Source: Bacillota bacterium (GTDB lineage Bacteria; Bacillota; Negativicutes; Sporomusales; Sporomusaceae). Taken from it: a stretch of 60,235 bases of DNA. The notes below the pieces were generated by a model, which saw only the letters and a program-made list of their open reading frames with translations, was not told the origin of the DNA and made no database searches. The DNA lies in contig JAGGAB010000024.1 of the NCBI GenBank assembly GCA_017889705.1, positions 1 through 60,235 of the forward strand, given 5' to 3'. A program made the position numbers and the translations under genes. Of the stretch, positions 1-7,905 are shown one piece after another (the first letter of the stretch is position 1; every line of letters starts with the position of its first letter).

Positions 1-607
1 ATTCTTTCGGGGTTACCCCTAGCACAGCTAGGAAATCCCGCTGGATCTGGCGATAGGAAATGGAAAACTGACTGCTCAGCCTATCCAGATCCGCATTCCC
101 GTTATGAAATAATACCTGTGATGCATGGGCAACCCGTTCTAATTGGGCTCCTGCATAATATTTTCTCTCTCCAAGCCATTTTTCGATTTGCTCTTCGATC
201 TTATCTACCCAGCAGTGAATCGGTAATGTAAACAGCCGCTGCCCTAATTGGTAAAAGGGATTTGACACCAGGAGAAACTCCGCGCTGTTCTCTCCTAACA
301 ACGATGGTACAATCCCTGTAATCCGGTAAAAGAGAAAGAAGTCCATATCGATAGTAAATAGCGACAGGCCTTTACACAGGCTGGACATAGGCTGCTTATT
401 TACTCCACAAGCCAGCACATCGCCGGCTCTGGCAATGATGTCGCCATAATTAGCCACCCCGTCCCGCACAAATACCACATGCATCAAAGGATCGGAGGGA
501 GCAGACAGCTCGCCACTGCCCATGTTCCAAAACACATACTGATAGAGTCCTTCCCTGCAAAAGCGGGAAGGCACTTTCCAAAAAGACTGATTTTTCATTT
601 GTCCCAT
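1..607 (-). CDS. AraC-family transcriptional regulator, C-terminus cut by window edge
   Basis: Reading the minus strand from an ATG at 607 gives about 202 residues with no stop before the window edge. The visible end carries the second helix-turn-helix signature of AraC/XylS regulators (SYRQIQRDFLAVLGVTPKE), so the protein probably lacks only a few tens of residues here. The N-terminal 130 residues would be a ligand-sensing domain of the kind that precedes an AraC-type DNA-binding domain. The start is supported by GGAG about 9 nt upstream. The effector and target genes are not visible; it may act on genes outside the window. Confidence 0.8.
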   Translation of the reverse strand, partial: MGQMKNQSFWKVPSRFCREGLYQYVFWNMGSGELSAPSDPLMHVVFVRDGVANYGDIIARAGDVLACGVNKQPMSSLCKGLSLFTIDMDFFLFYRITGIVPSLLGENSAEFLLVSNPFYQLGQRLFTLPIHCWVDKIEEQIEKWLGERKYYAGAQLERVAHASQVLFHNGNADLDRLSSQFSISYRQIQRDFLAVLGVTPKE

Positions 608-722
608 TATTAATTTCTCCAGAAAAATAATAGAAGCAGAACTTACTCCATATTATACCAATATATAAATATATCGACTAGTTATTGAAATTAATATATA
701 GGTCCAAAGTCTTTATTCGCTA

Positions 723-1457
723 TTATTCTTCTTTTTGCGTCGGTATTGTTTGCACAATTTTGGCAGCCAGACGGCTAAATGGAATAGACTGCAGCCAAAC
801 AGTACCAGGGCCTGTCAAGGCCGCAAAAAACAAACCCTCACCACCAAATATCGCTGACTTAATGCCTTTAACCATTTGAATATCATACTGCACGTCTTTG
901 GTCAGTGCTACCAGACACCCGGTATCGACCCGCAGTGTTTGTCCGACTGCCAATTCTTTTTGAACAATGGTGCCGCCGGCATGCACAAAGGCTTTGCCGT
1001 CACCCTCCAGTTTTTGCAGCACAAAGCCCTCGCCGCCAAACATACCAACACCAATTTTTTGGCTGAAGGCCACCCCAACCGATACGCCTTTTGCGGCGCA
1101 AAGGAATGAATCTTTTTGGCAAAGCACGGTATTGCCTAAAGCACTTAGGTCTAAGGGAACAATCTTGCCGGGATGTGGTGCAGCAAAAGCGACCTTTTGC
1201 TTGCCGCTACCGCCATTACTAAACAGTGTCATAAATAAGCTTTCTCCGGTAAGCAAACGTTTGCCGGCACCAAATAGTTTACCCATTAATCCACTGGACT
1301 GGTTTGAGCCATCACCAAAGATGGTTTCCATCTGGATGCCGTTTTCCATATACATCATGGCTCCCGCCTCGGCTACCACGCTTTCTCCTGGGTCGAGTTC
1401 AATTTCTACAAGCTGCATCTCTGCGCCTAAAATTTCATAATCTACTTCGTGATTCAT
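723..1457 (-). CDS. AIM24/TIGR00266 family protein
   Basis: A 244-residue soluble protein of the AIM24 (TIGR00266) family, recognised by the N-terminal [20 protein letters not shown] stretch, the following EAGAMMYME segment and Gly-rich beta repeats ([20 protein letters not shown]). The family folds as a beta-rich barrel or prism. Its bacterial role is not established, so no function is assigned. The start has TAGGAGG seven nt upstream. It follows the lipoprotein gene at 1467-1946 by 9 nt, so the two are very probably cotranscribed. Confidence 0.85.
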   Translation of the reverse strand: MNHEVDYEILGAEMQLVEIELDPGESVVAEAGAMMYMENGIQMETIFGDGSNQSSGLMGKLFGAGKRLLTGESLFMTLFSNGGSGKQKVAFAAPHPGKIVPLDLSALGNTVLCQKDSFLCAAKGVSVGVAFSQKIGVGMFGGEGFVLQKLEGDGKAFVHAGGTIVQKELAVGQTLRVDTGCLVALTKDVQYDIQMVKGIKSAIFGGEGLFFAALTGPGTVWLQSIPFSRLAAKIVQTIPTQKEE

Positions 1458-1466
1458 AATAGCCTC

Positions 1467-1946
1467 CTAGATAATAGTAATATACTGTGCAGTAACTTCT
1501 ATGGCTTTGGATTTATCGCCTTTGCCTTTCAGGACACCCCAAAACTCCATTGTTTTTCCCACTTTAGGTTGGAAGGTCATGGGTTTATCGGCAGTAACCC
1601 ATACCGGGTCGGTATCAGAGTACTGGATTTTTACCCGCACTTTACTGTCTGATAGTTTTTGCACTTCAGTTATGGGCCCTTTTGCTTTAACCTGTTTATT
1701 AACATACTTGGTAAAGGTGTTGTTTAAACCGCGCAATTCCAGCTCCTGGCATGCATCTTTATAAGCTTTTTCGGGAGTTTGAGCAGTGTTGGCCGGTGCT
1801 GCCACCTGGGTTTGCTGTCCGGCCGGCTGTGTTTGTTGCGGTTGGGAACTGCCGCAGCCGGCAATCGACAGGCCGATTGCCATCACAGCCACACCACCAA
1901 ACATCATAAAGGTTTTTTTCTTGAGTAAATTTTCTAAAGCTTTCAT
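1467..1946 (-). CDS. Putative lipoprotein with a possible OB-fold domain
   Basis: 159 residues. A lysine-rich N-terminus and hydrophobic segment end in a lipobox (LSIAGC), predicting a lipoprotein with mature Cys near residue 31. A Gln/Pro/Ala-rich linker (residues 33-55) follows, then a roughly 100-residue domain of alternating beta strands (GPITEVQKLSDSKVRVKIQY) that resembles tRNA_anti-like OB folds. That assignment is a guess from the strand pattern. AAGGAGG sits just upstream of the ATG. It is the first gene of a two-gene unit with the AIM24 gene. Substrate and role unknown. Confidence 0.75.
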   Translation of the reverse strand: MKALENLLKKKTFMMFGGVAVMAIGLSIAGCGSSQPQQTQPAGQQTQVAAPANTAQTPEKAYKDACQELELRGLNNTFTKYVNKQVKAKGPITEVQKLSDSKVRVKIQYSDTDPVWVTADKPMTFQPKVGKTMEFWGVLKGKGDKSKAIEVTAQYITII

Positions 1947-2144
1947 TGGCTTCCTCCTTATTGTAGGTCATGATTTCCCCTGGTCGTTGACATATGTATT
2001 GTAGTAAAACTCATATGCTAGCTATTATTTTACTTTGTCAAAAAAGAGCTGTATTGTAAAAATGCGACATTCACAAAAAAAATACAGTGACTGTCAAAAA
2101 AATCGACACTCACTGCAATTACTGCATTATTATATACGCTTTAG

Positions 2145-2792
2145 CTAATTTCGGGAATTACTGTCATCGGTAATGGTTTTGTCTGAGTCCACTTCAAGTA
2201 CCGGGAAGTTCCAGCCGTATTTGATGCAGCAACACCGCAGCCCTGTCGTGATGCAAAAGCAAAGGTACAAGGGAATATTGCCATCAAAATACTGATGTGA
2301 GTAGTAAAATACCATGGCTCCGACAATAGTGGTGATAGCATATACTTCCTGGCGGAATACATAGGGTATTTCTCTGACAAACATATCCCGCATGACACTG
2401 CCGCCAATGCCGGTAATTACCGCAACGGTGGTAACAATAAACAAGGAATTTAAGTTATGCTGGATGGCCAGATTGGCACTTGTTGCCGTAAACGCTCCTA
2501 ACCCGATAGCATCAAATATCTTAATGGTATTTTCAAACCGTCCCAACCAGCGATAAGTAAAGAACACGCCAATTGTCGCCACAGCGCTGATAATCAGAAA
2601 GGTAGGATCGCGAAAAGTTAATGGCGGGGTATTGCCGATAATGGCATCCCGCATCACCCCACCGCCGATGGCTGTGGTGATGGCCAATACCAGTACGCCA
2701 AAAACGTCAAGTTTTTTATTAATTCCGGTTAACGCGCCTGAAACCGCAAACGCGATAATTCCCATAACTTCAAATATATTCCACGCTGTCAT
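2145..2792 (-). CDS. Trimeric intracellular cation channel (TRIC/UPF0126) family membrane protein
   Basis: A 215-residue polytopic protein with two homologous three-helix repeats, each with the family's glycine-rich motif: AIGGGVMRDAIIGNTPP near residues 41-57 and TGIGGSVMRDMFVREIP near 126-142. This is the YadS/YicG (UPF0126) family, whose members are related to TRIC potassium channels; some homologues are annotated as glycine transporters. The C-terminal KYGWNFPV is typical, so the ORF is intact. AGGAGTGG precedes the ATG. It appears to be a single-gene unit. Confidence 0.85.
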   Translation of the reverse strand: MTAWNIFEVMGIIAFAVSGALTGINKKLDVFGVLVLAITTAIGGGVMRDAIIGNTPPLTFRDPTFLIISAVATIGVFFTYRWLGRFENTIKIFDAIGLGAFTATSANLAIQHNLNSLFIVTTVAVITGIGGSVMRDMFVREIPYVFRQEVYAITTIVGAMVFYYSHQYFDGNIPLYLCFCITTGLRCCCIKYGWNFPVLEVDSDKTITDDSNSRN

Positions 2793-2858
2793 TTCCGTCC
2801 ACTCCTGCGATTAAGCTATTATTACATCTTGCTATTGTAGCACAACTATCGCAAAAAG

Positions 2859-3377
2859 TCATTGCTTTTTACCCTGCTTACTCTTGCCGTTACAACTGTC
2901 GACCGGTTCCTGCGGCATAGCAATGGAAAAACCAATATGGCTCTGCTGCCAGCCTAGATGCCGGTAAAATTCATGTGACTGCTGACGTGCAAGGTTACTT
3001 GATAAGACAATTTTGTAGCAGCCATAATCCTGGCACAGTTTTGTGGCAGCATCCATAAGTTTTTTGCCAATACCAGTGCCGCGGCAGGCCTCTTCGACCA
3101 CAAAATTTTCAATGGCCGCCCACGGACAGCCGTCATGCCCGATATTAGGAATGATAATTACCGTAAGTGTCCCCAGCACACCGCCGGCTACTTCGGCTAC
3201 CAGCAAATGCTGACGTGGATCTTGCATTAATTTTTCCCAGACCACATCTTCTGCCACTTTGCTGGCTGGCTCATGATCATAGGCGGTGTCCAGCAGCTGA
3301 TACAACGATAATATCTTGGGCAAATCCCAGCAAGTGGCCTTTCGGATAAGAACCATATTCTTCTCTTCCGTAATCAT
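2859..3377 (-). CDS. GNAT N-acetyltransferase, PhnO-like, last gene of the phn operon
   Basis: GNAT fold: IRKAT at the start, then the acetyl-CoA-binding motif EEACRGTGIGKKLMDAA and a closing region SHEFYRHLGWQQSHIGF. The same order of features occurs in E. coli PhnO, the aminoalkylphosphonate N-acetyltransferase, and the gene is the distal member of a C-P lyase operon. Acetylation of aminoalkylphosphonates is therefore the best guess for its role, though the substrate is not proven by sequence. The ATG at 3377 overlaps the upstream stop as ATGA, suggesting translational coupling. An ATG at 3356 with GGAAGAG upstream is an alternative start. A longer in-frame start at 3437 would overlap the neighbour by 64 nt and is unlikely. 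Confidence 0.7.
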   Translation of the reverse strand: MITEEKNMVLIRKATCWDLPKILSLYQLLDTAYDHEPASKVAEDVVWEKLMQDPRQHLLVAEVAGGVLGTLTVIIIPNIGHDGCPWAAIENFVVEEACRGTGIGKKLMDAATKLCQDYGCYKIVLSSNLARQQSHEFYRHLGWQQSHIGFSIAMPQEPVDSCNGKSKQGKKQ

Positions 3378-4309
3378 GACACACACCGCTTGCTGATATT
3401 TAGCAAGTTCTTCACAGCCAACAATGTTTGCCGGCAATGTTCCCGGTAACGGGGGCGCAGTTCCACAGTGATTACACCTCGGTAGTTGGGAAGCCTGCTT
3501 AGTATCTCTCGCGCAGGAACATCACCCCAACCAATTGGCATATGCATATCACCACGGCCGACGCTTGCCATCTCATACTGTTTGCGTTCCCAGGAAGTTG
3601 ATGCATTGCCAAAATTGTCATGCAGATGAATATGCCGTACATAAGAGGCAAGGTGCGATACTCCCTGCAGCAAATCATAGCCATAGTGTCTGGCGGCCAG
3701 GTAGGCGTGCCCGGTATCCAGAGTTACACCAACCTGGCTGTGATTTACCTCTTTTACCATCTTTAACAAGCCAGCCAGCGATTCAGCATAGCAATAGTCC
3801 GAGATATTGCTATATGGTCGGGCATTTTCTACCGCAATACTCACTCCGAGCTGGCCTGCCAGTTGTCCCATTTCCTGAAGCAGCACACACTCTTGCTGCC
3901 ACATGCCGGCTCTTTCCTTGGGTGTGGGATTGTCCCGGGGAACCAGCAAAAAGTCTTCTTCCGGTATATAACGGCCGGCATGGTACACCATGACTTCGGC
4001 ATTAACAGCCGCAGTGAATTCCAGACTGGCAATAAACCCAAGTCGGTGTACCGGATCTTTAGCCATCAGGTTGAGAGGGTTAGGCCCATGCACAGTATAA
4101 CAAAAAGGATAACGATCCAATACAGCTTTGACCTCATTTAGCCTTGCCCGGTCAAGTCTGCCGTTGTAGATTGCGCCAACCCCGTGCGGGGAAAGCTCAA
4201 CATGACTGAAGCCCTGATCTTGATAATAGTCCAGTTCCCGCTTTAGTGCCGACAAGCTCCCGTCAATAACTGAGGCATCAGCGTTGATGGCAATACCCTT
4301 GATATTCAT
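3374..4309 (-). CDS. Xylose-isomerase-like TIM-barrel protein (AP endonuclease 2 family)
   Basis: 311 residues with the sugar phosphate isomerase/epimerase (AP_endonuc_2) pattern: HVELSPHGVG near residue 36, VHGPNPLN near 74, VYHAG near 108, ENARP near 160, TLDTGHAY near 198, HIHLHDNFG near 227 and ITVELRP at the end. These His/Glu/Asp residues usually bind a divalent metal. It sits 14 nt after phnM and overlaps the acetyltransferase gene by 4 nt, so it belongs to the phn operon. The operon lacks phnN and phnP, so a role in handling the ribosyl (cyclic) phosphate product is possible, but this is inference. AAAGGAGGAG precedes the start. Confidence 0.75.
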   Translation of the reverse strand: MNIKGIAINADASVIDGSLSALKRELDYYQDQGFSHVELSPHGVGAIYNGRLDRARLNEVKAVLDRYPFCYTVHGPNPLNLMAKDPVHRLGFIASLEFTAAVNAEVMVYHAGRYIPEEDFLLVPRDNPTPKERAGMWQQECVLLQEMGQLAGQLGVSIAVENARPYSNISDYCYAESLAGLLKMVKEVNHSQVGVTLDTGHAYLAARHYGYDLLQGVSHLASYVRHIHLHDNFGNASTSWERKQYEMASVGRGDMHMPIGWGDVPAREILSRLPNYRGVITVELRPRYREHCRQTLLAVKNLLNISKRCVS

Positions 4310-4323
4310 ACCGAACTCCTCCT

Positions 4324-5523
4324 TTAACTCGCCGATTGTTCTTCTCGGTCGTCAGGTAAAGTTACCCGGTAGTTCATGGTATACACCGGCACACCGCCCA
4401 CAATGGTATTGGTGACCACCGGTGTATTATTGCGTTTACGGACAACAATGACATCACCGCACTTGCCTTCTTCCAGACTGCCGATATCCTTAAGGCTCAA
4501 CGCTTTGGCCGGTGCCACCGTTGCTAGCGCAACTGCTTCGGTCATGCTCACTGTCTGTTCTGCCAGTAAAAATACGGCATGCAGCAAAGCCGGCGGATAG
4601 TAGTCCGAACAAAGAATATTGGCCCTGCCGGCAGTAATGGCATCAATGGCCCGCATGCCTTTGCCTGTTGAGCCGCCGCGCACTATATTAGGCGCACCCA
4701 CACTGACATCAACACCAGCCTGGCGAGCAGCGGAAACAGTAGGCAGATTAATAGGAAATTCGCTTAAGGTCACGCCCTGCTGCTGGTAATAGCTAATGCT
4801 GTCCGGCGAGTCGTCATCATGAGAGGCAAGCGGTATGCCTGCCGTCTGGGCTGCTTTACTCAGTCTGGCTACCGATTCACCGGCCTGCCGGCGTCCCTGT
4901 TCTTTTAACTTCAGTATCTCACCAATCTCGTCAAGCTGCAAATGATATGTTTTCTCCAAATAACGCCGGTAATCTTCAATTGTTGGATACTGCCCCTGCC
5001 CCGGGGTATGATCCATGAAAGATAATAGCTCAACACAACCTTCTTTAATCAAGTCATGGACAAGGTCTACAGCTTCAAAATTAGTAACCTCAAACCGCAA
5101 ATGAATTTTGTTCCTGATACTGGCATAATCACGCGCTATATTCATAATGGTCCGGATACAGTCAGCTGCTACCTGGTCTGCCCGCACACCGTACTGAGCA
5201 CCGGCAAAGGAAAACGAATGATACATGGTGGTAATGCCCTGGCCGGCAAGCTTTTTTTCCAGTTCCCCAAAGGCCACATCAGTGGTGAAAAATGCGCCTG
5301 GACGCGGCTCAAGTTCCTTTTCGATAGCATCACTGTGGGTATCAATAAATCCCGGCAAAATATAACCGCCCTGCGCATCAATGACTCTATCTGCCGCACG
5401 GCCGTAATGATGGCTCATACGCCCCACCTGTGTGATGATGCCATCTTCAATCATGACCTCACCACCGGAAATTACCTTGTCAGGCAAAACCAGACTGCCG
5501 TTTTTCAGGAGTATTGTACTCAT
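4324..5523 (-). CDS. phnM: PhnM, ribosylphosphonate triphosphate pyrophosphohydrolase
   Basis: 399 residues. An amidohydrolase-superfamily enzyme that removes pyrophosphate from alpha-D-ribose 1-phosphonate 5-triphosphate, giving the substrate of the C-P lyase. Visible signatures are LPGFIDTHSDAIEKE (metal-binding HSD with E), SFMDHTPGQGQ, LASHDDD and ILCSDYYP, in the order usual for PhnM. The ATG at 5523 overlaps the phnL stop (ATGA) and has GGGAGG 6 nt upstream. The longer frame to 5556 lacks this support and runs back into phnL. The next gene, the TIM-barrel protein, follows after 14 nt. Confidence 0.93.
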   Translation of the reverse strand: MSTILLKNGSLVLPDKVISGGEVMIEDGIITQVGRMSHHYGRAADRVIDAQGGYILPGFIDTHSDAIEKELEPRPGAFFTTDVAFGELEKKLAGQGITTMYHSFSFAGAQYGVRADQVAADCIRTIMNIARDYASIRNKIHLRFEVTNFEAVDLVHDLIKEGCVELLSFMDHTPGQGQYPTIEDYRRYLEKTYHLQLDEIGEILKLKEQGRRQAGESVARLSKAAQTAGIPLASHDDDSPDSISYYQQQGVTLSEFPINLPTVSAARQAGVDVSVGAPNIVRGGSTGKGMRAIDAITAGRANILCSDYYPPALLHAVFLLAEQTVSMTEAVALATVAPAKALSLKDIGSLEEGKCGDVIVVRKRNNTPVVTNTIVGGVPVYTMNYRVTLPDDREEQSAS

Positions 5524-6248
5524 ACTACCTCCCGCATGCGCTTTATTGACCGGCATTGTCCGGCTTTCATGGTAAATACCTTATCCACCATACTATGCAT
5601 GCTCTCCAGATCATGAAAAATGCCGATGATTGTTGTACCTTTTTGTTTTAACGCCAGCAGCGAACGGATAACCACTTTCTTGGTATCACTATCCAGTGAT
5701 GCTGTCGGTTCATCCAGGAGCAGCAGTCTTGGCTCGGCAATCAGCGCCCGCGCCAAATTTATCCGCTGCTGTTCCCCGCCACTAAAGGTTGACGGATAGG
5801 CATCCCACAAGGCTTTGTCAATATTCATTAGTCGCAGTAATTCATAAGACCGTTCCTGGGCTTCCCCAGCCTGCCAGCCGCGCCGGCGCAGTTCCTCAAC
5901 TAGAATTTGGGTTGCCGATACGCGGGGGATGACTTTCAGAAACTGGCTGACATAACTGATTTCACTGCGACGCAGCTTGAGAATCTCGCGCTCGCCGGCA
6001 GCTGCCAGGTCAATTTCGCTGCCGTCTTTGGCCGAATACCAGATACTGCCCCCTGAAGGTAAATAGGTCCGGTACAAGCATTTTATAATTGTCGATTTGC
6101 CTGAACCGCTTGGCCCGACTATTCCCATAAATTCGCCGGTCTTCATGGTAAAACTCACTTTATCACAACCGTGCAGTGTCTTTTTGTCGAGAATATGCAT
6201 GGTAAAGTCTTTCGATAAATCCTGTACTGTCAGAATGGTATCCTTCAT
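5520..6248 (-). CDS. phnL: PhnL, ABC-type ATPase of the C-P lyase system
   Basis: 242 residues with a complete ABC nucleotide-binding domain: Walker A GPSGSGKST, Q-loop YVSQFLKV, signature FSGGEQQRINLARAL, Walker B LLLLDEPTASLD and an H-loop histidine in GIFHDLESMH. PhnL works with PhnGHI to join methylphosphonate to ribose triphosphate and also docks to the core complex. The chosen ATG at 6248 has AAGGAGG seven nt upstream; a TTG two codons earlier is less likely. Its intact H-loop contrasts with phnK next door. Confidence 0.93.
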   Translation of the reverse strand: MKDTILTVQDLSKDFTMHILDKKTLHGCDKVSFTMKTGEFMGIVGPSGSGKSTIIKCLYRTYLPSGGSIWYSAKDGSEIDLAAAGEREILKLRRSEISYVSQFLKVIPRVSATQILVEELRRRGWQAGEAQERSYELLRLMNIDKALWDAYPSTFSGGEQQRINLARALIAEPRLLLLDEPTASLDSDTKKVVIRSLLALKQKGTTIIGIFHDLESMHSMVDKVFTMKAGQCRSIKRMREVV

Positions 6249-6260
6249 GACCAAGCCTCC

Positions 6261-7034
6261 TTATAACATGGAATGAACTAATAGTTGGGTATACTGATGC
6301 TGCGGGTCTTCCATGATTTGATCAGTTAACCCGATCTCCACCATACGCCCGTTTTTCATTACGGCTGTCCGGTCTGACAGCATCCGGATTACTTTGGCTT
6401 GCACTGACACATCAAGGCCTGTTGTTATCTCATCAAGAAAAAGCAGCGGCGGATTATTGGCAAGTGCTTTAGCAATCTGTACCCGCTGCTGCATACCTCC
6501 ACTGAAATGTGCGGGAAAATCATCCATACGCGCCAGCGGAACTTCGGTGCGTGACAAAAGATCAGCCGCGCGTTCCCGAATAGCATGATAGTTATAGATA
6601 TCGGCTGTTAATAGTTTTTCCGCGACATTACCGCCTGCTGTAAAATGCGGCTTAATTCCCAGCAGCGGATTCTGATAGACCATACCCATCAGGTGGTTAC
6701 GCACATAGCGTTTGCGCTGGGAGGTTTCCTGCAGTAGATTAACCTGTCCGTCCTGATAAACAGCCAGATAGCTTTCGCCGCTTGATGCATCTTCATCAAA
6801 GTACAGACAGCGCACTAGTGTACTCTTACCTGAACCGCTCTCACCGACAATTCCTAGGATTTCTCCCTGTACCAAATCAAAAGAAATATTGTGACAGGCC
6901 ACAATACTGCCGCAAACCGGACAGATGTTGCTGCCATAGGCCGGACCAGTATTGTCAAAACACTGCGGACAACCTTGCCCGTACAGCTTTGTCAGGTTGC
7001 GAACATTGAGAACAACCGGATTATTTGTTAGCAT
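6261..7034 (-). CDS. phnK: PhnK, ABC-type ATPase of the C-P lyase complex, lacking the H-loop segment
   Basis: 257 residues. Walker A GESGSGKST is at 64-72, Q-loop VYQNPLLG, signature FSGGMQQRVQIAKAL from 177, Walker B LLFLDE at 197-202 and D-loop GLD near 206. Two oddities stand out. A Cys-rich insertion near the N-terminus (GCPQC at 21-25, ICPVCG at 37-42) could bind a metal. After VIRML (215-219) the sequence jumps straight to SDRTAVMKNGRMVE, omitting about 24 residues that in E. coli PhnK contain the switch histidine (VTHD). The frame stays open, so this is an in-frame deletion rather than a frameshift. The start at 7034 has AAGGAGG upstream and overlaps phnJ by 14 nt. PhnK normally binds the PhnJ dimer. 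Confidence 0.9.
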   Translation of the reverse strand: MLTNNPVVLNVRNLTKLYGQGCPQCFDNTGPAYGSNICPVCGSIVACHNISFDLVQGEILGIVGESGSGKSTLVRCLYFDEDASSGESYLAVYQDGQVNLLQETSQRKRYVRNHLMGMVYQNPLLGIKPHFTAGGNVAEKLLTADIYNYHAIRERAADLLSRTEVPLARMDDFPAHFSGGMQQRVQIAKALANNPPLLFLDEITTGLDVSVQAKVIRMLSDRTAVMKNGRMVEIGLTDQIMEDPQHQYTQLLVHSML

Positions 7035-7905
7035 GCTGCCCTGCCTCCTTTTGTTCCCGCATCTTGTCACAATAGCCGCTATCTGAACACAAGTGCAGCT
7101 TTTTGCCGCTTTTTTCATCATAAATCTCATTCATAAAGGTATGACTTGACCCGCAGCGTATACATACGCACCCGGAAAAATCCTCAACCCGAAACTTATG
7201 ATCTTCAAATTCCATGGGTTCCACCTTGGTGTGAGGCGGTACGGCATAAATGCGTTTTTCCCGCCCGGCACCAAACAAAAACAGGGTATCAGCCATATTT
7301 AACTTCGGCACATCCCAGCGCGGAATGGGTGAAGGGTCAATTAAATAGCGGTGGTTGACCAGCGAAGGATACCGCGCGCCAATTGTGATTTCGCCCCATT
7401 TTACAATATCCTCATACAGAAAAACCCACATCCGGCTGTAGTCCATTTCGGCATGCATTTCCTGGGCCTTTGCCATACTGGCTTCAACAAACCTCAGCGG
7501 CTCAGGTATCGGCACCTGCAGCACCACAATCTGATTTTCATTCATAGGCTCTTCGGGAATACGGTGGCGTGTCTGCAAAATCGTTGCTTCCTGCGCATTA
7601 AAGGTGGTCTTAACCCCGGTGGTTTTGGTCAGCAGGTTACGGATATTGACGGCATTAACGCCGCCATCACATCCCTGGTCAATCACCTTTAAGATATCTT
7701 CTGGGCCGATAATCGCCATGGTAACCTGCAGGCCGCCAGTCCCCCAGCCCCGGGCAATTGGCAGTTCAGGCGAAGCGAAAGGTACCTGGTGTCCTGGTAT
7801 GGCAACTGCTTTTAAGGCTTTGCGCCGTATTTCCCGTTTGGTATTTTCATCTAAGAAAGCAAAATTATAGCCGGTATTTCGCTTACTCTGCCTGATGTTG
7901 AGCAT
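7021..7905 (-). CDS. phnJ: PhnJ, radical SAM carbon-phosphorus lyase
   Basis: 294 residues. It cleaves the C-P bond of alpha-D-ribose 1-methylphosphonate 5-phosphate, releasing methane (or another alkane) and cyclic ribose phosphate. The unusual iron-sulfur ligands are all present: Cys248 and Cys251 (CIRC), then 21 residues to Cys273, with the catalytic Cys279 six residues on (CSDSGYC). Spacing matches E. coli PhnJ exactly. The GWGTGG glycine motif is near the N-terminus. ATG at 7905 has AAGGAGG nine nt upstream and overlaps the end of phnI by 23 nt. The catalytic subunit looks fully functional, unlike the neighbouring phnK. Confidence 0.95.
   Translation of the reverse strand: MLNIRQSKRNTGYNFAFLDENTKREIRRKALKAVAIPGHQVPFASPELPIARGWGTGGLQVTMAIIGPEDILKVIDQGCDGGVNAVNIRNLLTKTTGVKTTFNAQEATILQTRHRIPEEPMNENQIVVLQVPIPEPLRFVEASMAKAQEMHAEMDYSRMWVFLYEDIVKWGEITIGARYPSLVNHRYLIDPSPIPRWDVPKLNMADTLFLFGAGREKRIYAVPPHTKVEPMEFEDHKFRVEDFSGCVCIRCGSSHTFMNEIYDEKSGKKLHLCSDSGYCDKMREQKEAGQHANK

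Noticed and set aside
2141..2407. Frameshift in the TRIC/UPF0126 gene suggested by an overlapping minus-strand frame
   Set aside because: The main frame keeps family-typical sequence (KYGWNFPV) to its end, so the gene is intact.
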